Source: an uncultured Collinsella sp. (lineage in GTDB: Bacteria > Actinomycetota > Coriobacteriia > Coriobacteriales > Coriobacteriaceae). From it: a stretch of DNA of 12,302 bases. Made by a program: the position numbers and the translations under genes. Shown here piece after piece: positions 7,387 to 12,302 of the stretch. The notes below the pieces were generated by a model, which saw only the letters and a list, made by a program, of their open reading frames with translations, ran no database searches and was not told the DNA's origin. Numbering within the stretch: position 1 is the first letter of the stretch; every line of letters begins with the position of its first letter. The stretch spans positions 1-12,302 of the forward strand of contig CAAETU010000061.1 in NCBI GenBank assembly GCA_900759045.1. The letters run 5' to 3'.

Positions 7387-7400
7387 TAAAGGTACCTTTA
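7387..7400. promoter_or_regulatory. Perfect 14-bp palindrome between pstB and phoB
   Basis: TAAAGGTACCTTTA is a perfect palindrome in the 64-bp gap between the pstB stop and the phoB start. It has no loop, so it is more suited to a dimeric DNA-binding protein than to RNA termination. A TAAGAT sequence just downstream on the minus strand could be a -10 element, making an operator for separate phoB transcription possible. Function is not shown by sequence. Confidence 0.4.
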
Positions 7401-7410
7401 CTAGATGGTA

Positions 7411-8286
7411 TCAGCCAAAACGCCCCGTCAAATAATCCGCCGTGCGCGGATCGGTCGGATTCTTGAAGAGTTGCGCGGTGGGCGCGTGCTCCACCAGCTC
7501 ACCCAGCAAAAAGAATGCGACCGAATCGGAGATACGCGCCGCCTGCTGCATATTGTGCGTAACGACCACGAGCGTGCAGGTCTCTTTGAGCTCGCAGGCC
7601 AGCTGCTCCACCACCAGCGTCGACACAGGGTCGAGTGCCGAGGCCGGCTCGTCCATCAGCAGAATGTCGGGCTGCACGGCAAGTGCGCGGGCGATGCACA
7701 GGCGCTGCTGCTGTCCACCCGAAAGACCCAGGCCCGACTCCTTGAGCTTGTCCTTGACCTCATCCCATAGCGCAGCGCGACGAAGGGAATCCTCGACCAG
7801 CCCATCCAGCACAGCGCGATCGCGCACGCCCATGCCGCGCGGCCCATAGGCGACGTTGTCGTAGATGCTCATGGGAAACGGGTTGGGGCGCTGGAACACC
7901 ATGCCCACGCGCTGGCGCAAACGGCAGATGTCGTAATCGCCCAGGATATCTTGACCATCGAGCGCAATCTTGCCCTCGATGCGGCAATCCTTGATGCCGT
8001 CGTTCATGCGGTTAAAGCAGCGCAGCAACGTGGACTTTCCGCAGCCCGAAGGCCCGATGAACGAGGTGATCTGCTTGTCGCGGATCTTGATATTCACGTC
8101 CTTGAGCGCATGATGGTCGCCATAGAACAGGTCGAGGCCCTCGACATCGATGCGCGTCGGCGAGGCGGCAAGATCCTCTGCCGTGGGGCGAGTCGCATCC
8201 CCAACCTCGCGCTCGCGCGCGGCCTCGGCCTGCGCTTTCATGAGTTCTTCAAGCTCCGTGGGCTCCACAGCCGCAGCAGCCGTCAT
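7411..8286 (-). CDS. pstB: Phosphate ABC transporter ATPase PstB
   Basis: ATP-hydrolysing subunit of the high-affinity phosphate importer PstSCAB, on the inner face of the membrane. Walker A GPSGCGKST (78-86), Q loop FQRPNPFP, signature LSGGQQQR (188-195), Walker B ILLMDEP (208-214), D loop SALDP and the switch H244 (VVTHNM) are intact. PNPFPMSIYDNVAYGPR is diagnostic for PstB. ATG 8286 is preceded by GGAGGT; a GTG at 8301 would add five residues and has no site. The protein is 291 residues: about 45 Ala/Glu-rich N-terminal residues precede the ABC domain (starting RIDVEGLDLFYG), longer than the usual PstB of about 250. The permease and binding-protein genes pstSCA and the regulator phoU do not adjoin it; phoB-phoR follow. 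Function is secure, the isolated position is unusual. Confidence 0.95.
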   Translation of the reverse strand: MTAAAAVEPTELEELMKAQAEAAREREVGDATRPTAEDLAASPTRIDVEGLDLFYGDHHALKDVNIKIRDKQITSFIGPSGCGKSTLLRCFNRMNDGIKDCRIEGKIALDGQDILGDYDICRLRQRVGMVFQRPNPFPMSIYDNVAYGPRGMGVRDRAVLDGLVEDSLRRAALWDEVKDKLKESGLGLSGGQQQRLCIARALAVQPDILLMDEPASALDPVSTLVVEQLACELKETCTLVVVTHNMQQAARISDSVAFFLLGELVEHAPTAQLFKNPTDPRTADYLTGRFG

Positions 8287-8301
8287 ACCGCATACCTCCA
8301 C

Positions 8302-8327
8302 ATCGATATCAATTCAGCAGTATCGAT
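8302..8327. promoter_or_regulatory. Inverted repeat in the pstB leader
   Basis: ATCGATA (8302-8308) and TATCGAT (8321-8327) form a 7-bp inverted repeat with a 12-bp gap, starting 16 bp before the pstB ATG and just upstream of its ribosome site. It may be an operator or an mRNA hairpin affecting translation. Confidence 0.3.
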
Positions 8328-8351
8328 AGTAGGAATCGCGGCTCATATGCA

Positions 8352-8379
8352 CGTGAGCGCATTGTCAAGTGTTTGTAAG
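8352..8379 (-). promoter_or_regulatory. Candidate Pho box and -35 region of pstB
   Basis: On the minus strand three related hexamers start exactly 11 bp apart: CTTACA (8374-8379), TTGACA (8363-8368) and CTCACG (8352-8357). Direct repeats with 11-bp period are the known architecture of PhoB and PhoP boxes in other bacteria. The middle copy is also a perfect -35 hexamer, with TATGAG 15 bp and TGAGCC 17 bp downstream as poor -10 candidates. Since PhoB is encoded two genes on, autogenous control of pstB-phoB-phoR is plausible. The exact box is an inference. Confidence 0.45.
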
Positions 8380-8389
8380 GGCACACTGG

Positions 8390-9628
8390 CTATGCGGCGG
8401 GCAGCTCGATGGTGAATATCGTGTGTTCGGGCGTCGATTCACATGCAACGGTACCGCCGTGCGCGCATACGATCTCCTTGGCGATGGCAAGCCCCAGTCC
8501 AGCGCCGCCGCGATTGGTCGCACGCGCCGCATCCAGGCGATAGAACTTCTCAAAGATCACCTTGAGCTTTGCCTCAGGGATGGGATCGCCCTGATTGATA
8601 AAGCGCACGCGCACGCCACCGCCGTCCCGGCGTCTGGCCTCGATCGTGATGTTCGAGCCCTCATAGCTATAGGCAACGGCGTTTTTCATGATGTTGTTGA
8701 ACACGCGAGCCATCTTGTCGCCATCCACGAGCACCGTCAGGTCCTCGCGAATATCAACTTGGGCTTCCTTATGCTGCTCGTTGAGGATGGGATAGAACTC
8801 GTCAGCCACCTGAGCCAGCAGCAACCCCAGATCAACATAGCCGCGCGTGAGCACGATATCGTGGAAGTCAAAGCGCGTGATATCGAAGAACTCTTCGATG
8901 AGTGCATCGAGCCGGTGCGCCTTGTCGAGAGCCACGCCCGTAAAGTGCGCACGTTGCTCAACCGGCAGCTCAGGAGCCTCTTGCAGCAGCGAAAGATAGC
9001 CCACCACACTGGCAAGCGGGGTGCGTAGGTCATGTGCCAAGTACGTGACCAAATCGTCCTTGCGATGCGACTCGTCACGCAGAGCTTGCTGCACCTTGCG
9101 CTCACGGTCACGCACGCGGTTAAGGGCGCCCTCGACCTCCAAGAAGTCGCCGTCAATGTTGTCCCAGGTGTCGGGGTGATCGATCAGGCGATCTTGAATA
9201 CGAGCGGCCAGCACACAATCGGCATGCTGCTCGCCCTGTTCGTAGCCCTGGTAGTACAGGGCGCGGCCGCACAAGAACAGCACGCACGCGGCAAGCGCCA
9301 GCACAAAGCCAAGCATGTTGAATACAAAGCCGGCATCGAACAGCACCGGCCCTTCGATGCCGCCGAGCGCCATGACGCCAATCGCCAACGTCATGGCCCA
9401 CGCGGCGCCGCCAATCACCATGCAGCGGCGCACGATCTCAAATCGATCGATCAGCAAAAAGCCGACAAGCAGCACCGCCAAGATTCCAGCGATGTTATCA
9501 ATGCCAATCAGCAGCAGGCTCAGCAAAAAGAGCAGCACCGTTGCAAGCGCGCGGTTGTCGACGACCGACCTCACGTATTCAAAGAGTCGATCGGGCACCT
9601 CGAACGCTTGTCTATCGTCTTTTGTCAT
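8390..9628 (-). CDS. VanS-like sensor histidine kinase with four-helix membrane domain
   Basis: Membrane histidine kinase of 412 residues. The N-terminal part has four hydrophobic segments (about 27-43, 46-62, 70-90 and 99-121) with short loops, so there is almost no external sensor domain. A charged helical linker (about 140-190) leads to the H-box KDDLVTYLAHDLRTPLASVVGYLSLL (H199), the N box (N311, N312, N316), a G1 variant FINQGDPIP in which the usual DxGxG is replaced, the F box FEKFYRLD and GGAGLGLAIAKEI. The H-box, the N-x-G G1 variant and the G2 wording are those of VanS kinases of glycopeptide resistance. ATG 9628 is preceded by GAGGA, 26 bp after the cognate regulator. No vanHAX genes are near; cell-wall stress sensing is an inference from family and the divergent carboxypeptidase. 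Confidence 0.88.
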   Translation of the reverse strand: MTKDDRQAFEVPDRLFEYVRSVVDNRALATVLLFLLSLLLIGIDNIAGILAVLLVGFLLIDRFEIVRRCMVIGGAAWAMTLAIGVMALGGIEGPVLFDAGFVFNMLGFVLALAACVLFLCGRALYYQGYEQGEQHADCVLAARIQDRLIDHPDTWDNIDGDFLEVEGALNRVRDRERKVQQALRDESHRKDDLVTYLAHDLRTPLASVVGYLSLLQEAPELPVEQRAHFTGVALDKAHRLDALIEEFFDITRFDFHDIVLTRGYVDLGLLLAQVADEFYPILNEQHKEAQVDIREDLTVLVDGDKMARVFNNIMKNAVAYSYEGSNITIEARRRDGGGVRVRFINQGDPIPEAKLKVIFEKFYRLDAARATNRGGAGLGLAIAKEIVCAHGGTVACESTPEHTIFTIELPAA

Positions 9629-9654
9629 ATCAAGATCCTCACAAGCGAAAAGCG

Positions 9655-10350
9655 TTATTCGATTATGTAGCCGACGCCCCAGACGTTTTTGATAAAGCGC
9701 GGCTTTTGTGCGTCGTCGCCAATCTTTTCGCGCAAGTGGCGAATGTGCACCATCACCGTATTGTTGGAGCCGGGCATAAAATCCTCGTTCCACACCGCAC
9801 GGAACAGGTCCTCCACGGCCACCACGCTGCCGCGATGCTCGACCAGATACAGCAAGATTGAATACTCGGTGGGTGTGAGGCGTACCGGTGCACCGTCCAC
9901 CGTCACGGAACGAGCGTCGCGGTTGATCTCCAAGCCGTCGAGCTGAATGGTCGGCGACTCGGCCGCCTGTGCACGGCTACCGTAGCTGGTGTAGCGGCGA
10001 AGCTGAGCGTGCACGCGCGCGACGAGCTCCAGCGGACGAAACGGCTTAACCACGTAATCGTCCGCGCCAAGCGAAAGGCCCTCGATCTTGTCTTGCTGGG
10101 CATCGCGCGCCGTCAGCATGATCACGGGATAGGTATGGCTGGAACGGATCGTACGCAGCAGCTCAAACCCATCGATATCGGGCAGCATGACATCCAGCAG
10201 CGCCAGATCGAACTCCTGCTCCAAGATTGCCTTGGCAGCATCGGCCCCGCTATAGGCAATCTGGACGTCAAAGCCTTCTTTTGTAAGGTAGATGCCCACT
10301 AGGTCGGCAATGGCCTTCTCGTCATCAACTACCAGTATGCGCTCGTTCAT
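9655..10350 (-). CDS. VanR-like OmpR-family response regulator
   Basis: A 231-residue transcription factor. The receiver has DDE (9-11), phospho-acceptor D53 (ALLDVMLPDIDG), T80 (VIMLTARD) and K102 (DYVVKPFRPLELVARV). The phrase KPFRPLELVARVHAQLRRY closely matches VanR proteins. The winged helix runs from about 128 to the C-terminus (LTPTEYSILLYLVEHRGSVV, NNTVMVHIRHLREKIGD, WGVGYIIE). ATG 10350 is preceded by GAGAGGAG. It is the first gene of the pair with the VanS-like kinase and is divergent from the D,D-carboxypeptidase gene across a 197-bp gap, making that gene a natural candidate target. Family is secure; the regulon is not known from sequence. Confidence 0.9.
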   Translation of the reverse strand: MNERILVVDDEKAIADLVGIYLTKEGFDVQIAYSGADAAKAILEQEFDLALLDVMLPDIDGFELLRTIRSSHTYPVIMLTARDAQQDKIEGLSLGADDYVVKPFRPLELVARVHAQLRRYTSYGSRAQAAESPTIQLDGLEINRDARSVTVDGAPVRLTPTEYSILLYLVEHRGSVVAVEDLFRAVWNEDFMPGSNNTVMVHIRHLREKIGDDAQKPRFIKNVWGVGYIIE

Positions 10351-10370
10351 GCGTGCTCCTCTCGCGCTCC

Positions 10371-10376
10371 ATTATG
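10371..10376 (-). promoter_or_regulatory. Candidate -10 of the VanR-like operon
   Basis: CATAAT on the minus strand matches five of six bases of the -10 consensus. It would give a very short leader (about 13 bases) that just includes the ribosome site AGAGGAG. No good -35 is seen at 17 bp, so an activator may be needed or the true start lies elsewhere. Confidence 0.35.
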
Positions 10377-10409
10377 CCCGAGGGGGCGCCCGTCACACAC
10401 AACAAGCGT

Positions 10410-10436
10410 GGGTGATTAAGTCGGCCTTAAGCACCC
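10410..10436. promoter_or_regulatory. Inverted repeat in the divergent regulator/carboxypeptidase gap
   Basis: GGGTG-A-TTAAG (10410-10420) mirrors CTTAA-G-CACCC (10426-10436) around TCGGC, with one mismatched centre pair per arm. The arms extend weakly outward with CAA/TTG. It lies between the two divergent promoters and could be the operator of the VanR-like regulator or another dimeric protein. No T-run follows, so it is not a normal terminator. Confidence 0.35.
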
Positions 10437-10502
10437 TTGTGCCCGTTCGGGCGCGGATGTGGGCCACGCACGCACGCGATGATCGCCGACGCCGGCAAAC
10501 GA

Positions 10503-10508
10503 TATACT
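10503..10508 (+). promoter_or_regulatory. -10 element of the D,D-carboxypeptidase gene
   Basis: TATACT, five of six to the -10 consensus, lies 40 bp before the GTG start and would give a leader of roughly 33 bases. The -35 position (10480-10485, TGATCG) is poor, consistent with a promoter that needs an activator, for example the divergent VanR-like regulator; that link is inference. Confidence 0.45.
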
Positions 10509-10547
10509 CTAGTTTCAGAAGAGACCATCCCGTCGAAAGCGAAATCC

Positions 10548-11888
10548 GTGAAGTCCCTCACCTCTTTTGCAAAGCGCTCAGCCCAGCTTGCCGCCGGCTT
10601 TGTCTGCGCTATCGCCCTTGCCGCTGGCGTGCCCACCGTCGCCGGCGCCCAAGTGCTCACGACCGACAATGTTTGCGGCAAAACCGCCGATGTGCGCGGT
10701 ATCACGGCCGAAAACCTGCCCGATATCGATGCGACCAATGCCCTCGTCATGGGCAAAGACGGCACCGTCTACTATGCCCGCGACGCCGATGAGCAGGTCA
10801 AGATTGCCTCGATCACCAAGGTCATGACCGCAATCCTAACCGTCGAGAATTGCAAGATGGACGAGAAGGTCACAGTGAGCAACGCCGCGGCCACCGTGGG
10901 CAATTCGACCGCCGGCTTGCTCGAAGGCGACAAGCTTACCGTGGAGCAGGCGCTGCGCGGCCTGATGATTCCCTCGGGCAACGACGCCGCCATCGTGCTC
11001 GCCGAATATGTGGGCAAGAAGATCGACCCTAAGACCAAAGACGCCGAGGCCACCTTTGTGAAGGCCATGAACGAGCGCGCTAAGAAGCTCGGCTGTACCG
11101 GTACGCTTTTTGAAAACCCGCATGGTCTGGACTTTGATGAGTGGGCTGGCGATATGCACTCAACCGCACATGACGTAGCACTGATGATGCAGGAGGCCAT
11201 GAAAAACGACACGATCCGCGAGGTCGTAGCGAGCGAGGATTCCTGGATCGAGGTCACGGGCGCCGACGGCGCCGACCATTCGCATTCCATGGACACGCAT
11301 AACTATTTGCTGGGCCAAGATGGCAACATCGGCGGCAAGACCGGCACCACCGACGACGCGGGCTATTGCTTTACGAGCGCCTACAACCGCGACGGCGACG
11401 AAATCTACACCGTCGTTTTGAACTCCACCACCACCGACCAGCGCTTTACCGATACCGCAACCCTTGCCAATTGGTACTACGGCCACAAGGTCACGGTCGC
11501 GATCGCCAACACGCAGGAAAAGACCGCCAACGGCAACCCGCTTATGGCACGCATTAGCCAAACCGACTGGACGGATAAGACGATCGACGCCACACTCGCC
11601 GATCCTACGGCGCAAGCGACCGTGTTTTCCCTTGCCGGCGAGGTGACCGAAAAGGTTAGCCACGACGATCTTTCGGGCACGGTGCATGTGGGCGACAAGG
11701 TGGGCAGCGTTACGCTCAAGCAGGACGGCACCAAGATCGCCGTCATGGACCTGGTTGCCGACGAGGAAGGGGCAGGGCCGAATCCCATTGAGTGGCTCCT
11801 TGTGAAGCTCGACCGCCTGGGCCGCCGCATCGACAACCGCCCACTCACGGCAGAAAGCGAGACCGTCGCCAAGGCGCCCGAGATGTAA
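10548..11888 (+). CDS. Secreted serine-type D-Ala-D-Ala carboxypeptidase (PBP5/DacA-like)
   Basis: Peptidase S11 enzyme that removes the terminal D-Ala from peptidoglycan stem pentapeptides outside the membrane. I chose GTG 10548 because it gives a clean signal peptide: basic start (KSLTSFAKR), hydrophobic core (AAGFVCAIALAAGVPTV) and AGA-Q cleavage site. Upstream in-frame starts add 37 unfitting residues and would precede the likely promoter. The preprotein has 446 residues. The three active-site motifs are present: SITK (S88, K91), SGN (143-145) and KTG (264-266, GGKTGTTDDAGYC). A beta-rich C-terminal region follows, ending with the amphipathic segment IEWLLVKLDRLGRRI, a likely membrane anchor as in PBP5. 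The ribosome site is weak. It is the only plus-strand gene, divergent from the VanR/VanS-like pair, which suggests joint cell-wall control. Confidence 0.93.
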   Translation: MKSLTSFAKRSAQLAAGFVCAIALAAGVPTVAGAQVLTTDNVCGKTADVRGITAENLPDIDATNALVMGKDGTVYYARDADEQVKIASITKVMTAILTVENCKMDEKVTVSNAAATVGNSTAGLLEGDKLTVEQALRGLMIPSGNDAAIVLAEYVGKKIDPKTKDAEATFVKAMNERAKKLGCTGTLFENPHGLDFDEWAGDMHSTAHDVALMMQEAMKNDTIREVVASEDSWIEVTGADGADHSHSMDTHNYLLGQDGNIGGKTGTTDDAGYCFTSAYNRDGDEIYTVVLNSTTTDQRFTDTATLANWYYGHKVTVAIANTQEKTANGNPLMARISQTDWTDKTIDATLADPTAQATVFSLAGEVTEKVSHDDLSGTVHVGDKVGSVTLKQDGTKIAVMDLVADEEGAGPNPIEWLLVKLDRLGRRIDNRPLTAESETVAKAPEM

Positions 11889-11916
11889 GATCGAAGAACA
11901 ATACACTCGCTGAAAG

Positions 11917-11945
11917 GAGGCGTCCAACGGGGCGCCTCATTTTTT
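11917..11945 (+). terminator. Rho-independent terminator of the carboxypeptidase gene
   Basis: A 9-bp stem with one G-U pair (11917-11925 with 11930-11938, GAGGCG/CGCCTC at its base) and loop AACG is followed by A and six T. It starts 28 bp after the stop codon. Confidence 0.9.
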
Positions 11946-11980
11946 GAGGGCTCGAATCCCCAGTTAACATTTTCCTAATT

Positions 11981-12011
11981 AAAAAAAGGGCCCCAAATGG
12001 GACCCTTCTTT
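11981..12011 (-). terminator. Second copy of the tRNA-Ser terminator
   Basis: On the minus strand GGGTCCC (11999-12005) pairs with GGGGCCC (11988-11994) around loop ATTT and is followed by seven T. On the plus strand the same hairpin ends in TTCTTT, so it may act in both directions. It is nearly the same as the terminator behind the intact tRNA. Confidence 0.8.
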
Positions 12012-12020
12012 CAATTCATA

Positions 12021-12039
12021 CTGGCGGAGAGCTGGGGAT
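12021..12039 (-). pseudogene. Remnant 3' end of a second tRNA-Ser
   Basis: On the minus strand this reads the 3' half of the T stem, the acceptor 3' strand GCTCTCC and G-CCA, identical to the intact tRNA-Ser at 12212. No matching 5' GGAGAGC or anticodon arm exists next to it; the tRNA body is replaced by the hairpin array at 12040-12156. Confidence 0.65.
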
Positions 12040-12156
12040 GTCCGGGCATGCTACGCATGCCCTCCGGCTTCAAAGCCTGGCGGCTTTTCGCCCACGGGCT
12101 ACAAACGCTTTCGCGTTTGCTTAACGCCCGTGCCCTCTCGGGTTCGAATCCCCAGC
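12031..12156. other. Array of nested hairpins bounded by inverted tRNA T-arm halves
   Basis: The outer inverted repeat is GCTGGGGAT (12031-12039) with ATCCCCAGC (12148-12156). Inside lie: stem GGGCATGC/GCATGCCC with loop TAC (12044-12062); GGCT/AGCC with loop TCAA (12066-12077); GGCG/CGCC with a 6-nt loop (12079-12092); and a two-step hairpin CACGGGC/GCCCGTG enclosing CAAACGC/GCGTTTG with loop TTTC (12093-12132). A weak CCC/GGG follows (12133-12142). Almost every base is in or next to a stem, so either strand could fold as a multi-branched structure. It carries no plausible protein. It sits between two terminators. It may be a palindromic mobile element inserted in a duplicated tRNA, or a structured RNA; the family is unknown to me. 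Confidence 0.6.
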
Positions 12157-12229
12157 GCCCTTTCTCGATAATAAAAAAGGGCCCCGATGGGACCCTTCTT
12201 TAAAGTTAAACTGGCGGAGAGCTGGGGAT
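12140..12229 (-). repeat. Copy 2 of the tRNA-Ser tail plus terminator repeat
   Basis: Right-hand copy of the block described for copy 1. Its right end is the true 3' end of the intact tRNA-Ser, and its left end carries GGGTTCGAATCCCCAG, a T-arm-like sequence not attached to a recognisable tRNA. Confidence 0.7.
12173..12201 (-). terminator. Terminator of tRNA-Ser
   Basis: On the minus strand GGGTCCC (12189-12195), loop ATC and GGGGCCC (12179-12185) form a 7-bp stem with one G-U pair, followed by six T. It begins 16 bases beyond the encoded CCA. Confidence 0.88.
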
Positions 12230-12302
12230 TCGAACCCCAGATGCCCTTTTGGGGCATACTCGCTTAGCAGGCGAGCACCTTCGGCCTCTCGGTCAGCTCT
12301 CC
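12212..12302 (-). tRNA. tRNA-Ser (anticodon GCU)
   Basis: A complete class II tRNA of 91 bases including encoded CCA (12212-12214). The acceptor GGAGAGC (12296-12302) pairs with GCTCTCC. The D stem is ACC/GGT. The anticodon stem CTCGC/GCGAG encloses CTGCTAA, anticodon GCT at 12266-12268, reading AGC and AGU. The long variable arm ATGCCC/GGGCAT and the T arm GGGG-TTCGAAT-CCCC follow. The discriminator is G. Its 5' end coincides with the last base of the window, so its promoter is not visible. Confidence 0.97.

Larger units (their letters stand above)
11948..12039 (-). repeat. Copy 1 of a tRNA-Ser tail plus terminator repeat
   Basis: This block and the one at 12140-12229 share the same order of parts: TCGAATCCCCAG (11952-11963 and 12144-12155), an AT-rich spacer, a GGGCCCC/GGGACCC terminator hairpin, and an identical 20-mer at 12020-12039 and 12210-12229. 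Spacers differ, cores are conserved, and the period is 190-192 bp. It looks like an old tandem duplication of the end of the tRNA-Ser transcription unit. Confidence 0.7.

Noticed and set aside
5277..7466. Plus-strand reading frame of 729 codons opposite phoR, phoB and the end of pstB
   Set aside because: It spans several well-supported minus-strand genes and their short gaps and its translation is Arg/His-rich without domains, so it is a shadow.
8390..10350. Acquired vancomycin resistance cluster
   Set aside because: Only the regulator and sensor resemble Van proteins; no D-Ala-D-Lac or D-Ala-D-Ser ligase, VanH or VanX gene is in the window, and the peptidase is a serine PBP5-type enzyme.
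10437..10547. N-terminal extension of the carboxypeptidase from a TTG start
   Set aside because: The extra 37 residues would bury the signal peptide, there is no ribosome site, and the likely promoter lies within this stretch.
12021..12156. A second functional tRNA
   Set aside because: Only the 3' acceptor and part of the T arm are present; there is no 5' acceptor strand, D arm or anticodon arm on either strand that pairs with them.
12031..12156. CRISPR array
   Set aside because: The hairpins differ from one another in sequence and there is no regular repeat-spacer pattern.

Overview
The window looks like a chromosomal segment of a Coriobacteriia-type actinomycete, most likely Collinsella or a close relative. 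I infer this from the high GC content, strong SD-type ribosome sites, a PhoB/PhoR-PstB unit, a capsule-type Wzz/tyrosine-kinase/PHP-phosphatase trio and the protein styles; no marker gene proves the taxon. Ten protein genes and one tRNA gene are supported. All run on the minus strand except the D,D-carboxypeptidase.

Layout from left to right: a cluster of perfect hairpins (1-154) follows the 3' end of htpG (Hsp90 chaperone). Next comes a minus-strand operon, transcribed right to left: Wzz/CpsC-like membrane adaptor, CpsD-like tyrosine kinase, CpsB-like PHP phosphatase and a GNAT acetyltransferase. This is a complete phospho-control module for surface polysaccharide, but no glycan synthesis genes adjoin it. 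The phosphate unit pstB-phoB-phoR follows, with a possible 11-bp-periodic Pho box before pstB; pstS, pstC, pstA and phoU are not in the window. Then comes a VanR/VanS-like two-component system whose histidine kinase has four predicted membrane helices. It is divergent from a secreted serine D,D-carboxypeptidase (PBP5 type), and there are no vanHAX genes.

The right end (11889-12302) holds the carboxypeptidase terminator and a complete tRNA-Ser(GCU) on the minus strand with its terminator. It also holds a second copy of the tRNA 3' end plus terminator about 190 bp away. The space between the two copies is filled by an unusual 126-nt array of nested hairpins, bounded by inverted halves of the tRNA T arm. 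This is the least explained part of the window. It shares a style with the hairpins at 82-154: short perfect stems with 3-4 nt loops.

Functionally the window is rich in envelope and stress control: phosphate sensing, cell-wall sensing with D-Ala trimming, polysaccharide chain-length control and protein folding. Several gene 3' ends (GNAT, CpsB) run into short repeat-like sequences, which suggests repeat-driven remodelling of intergenic regions.
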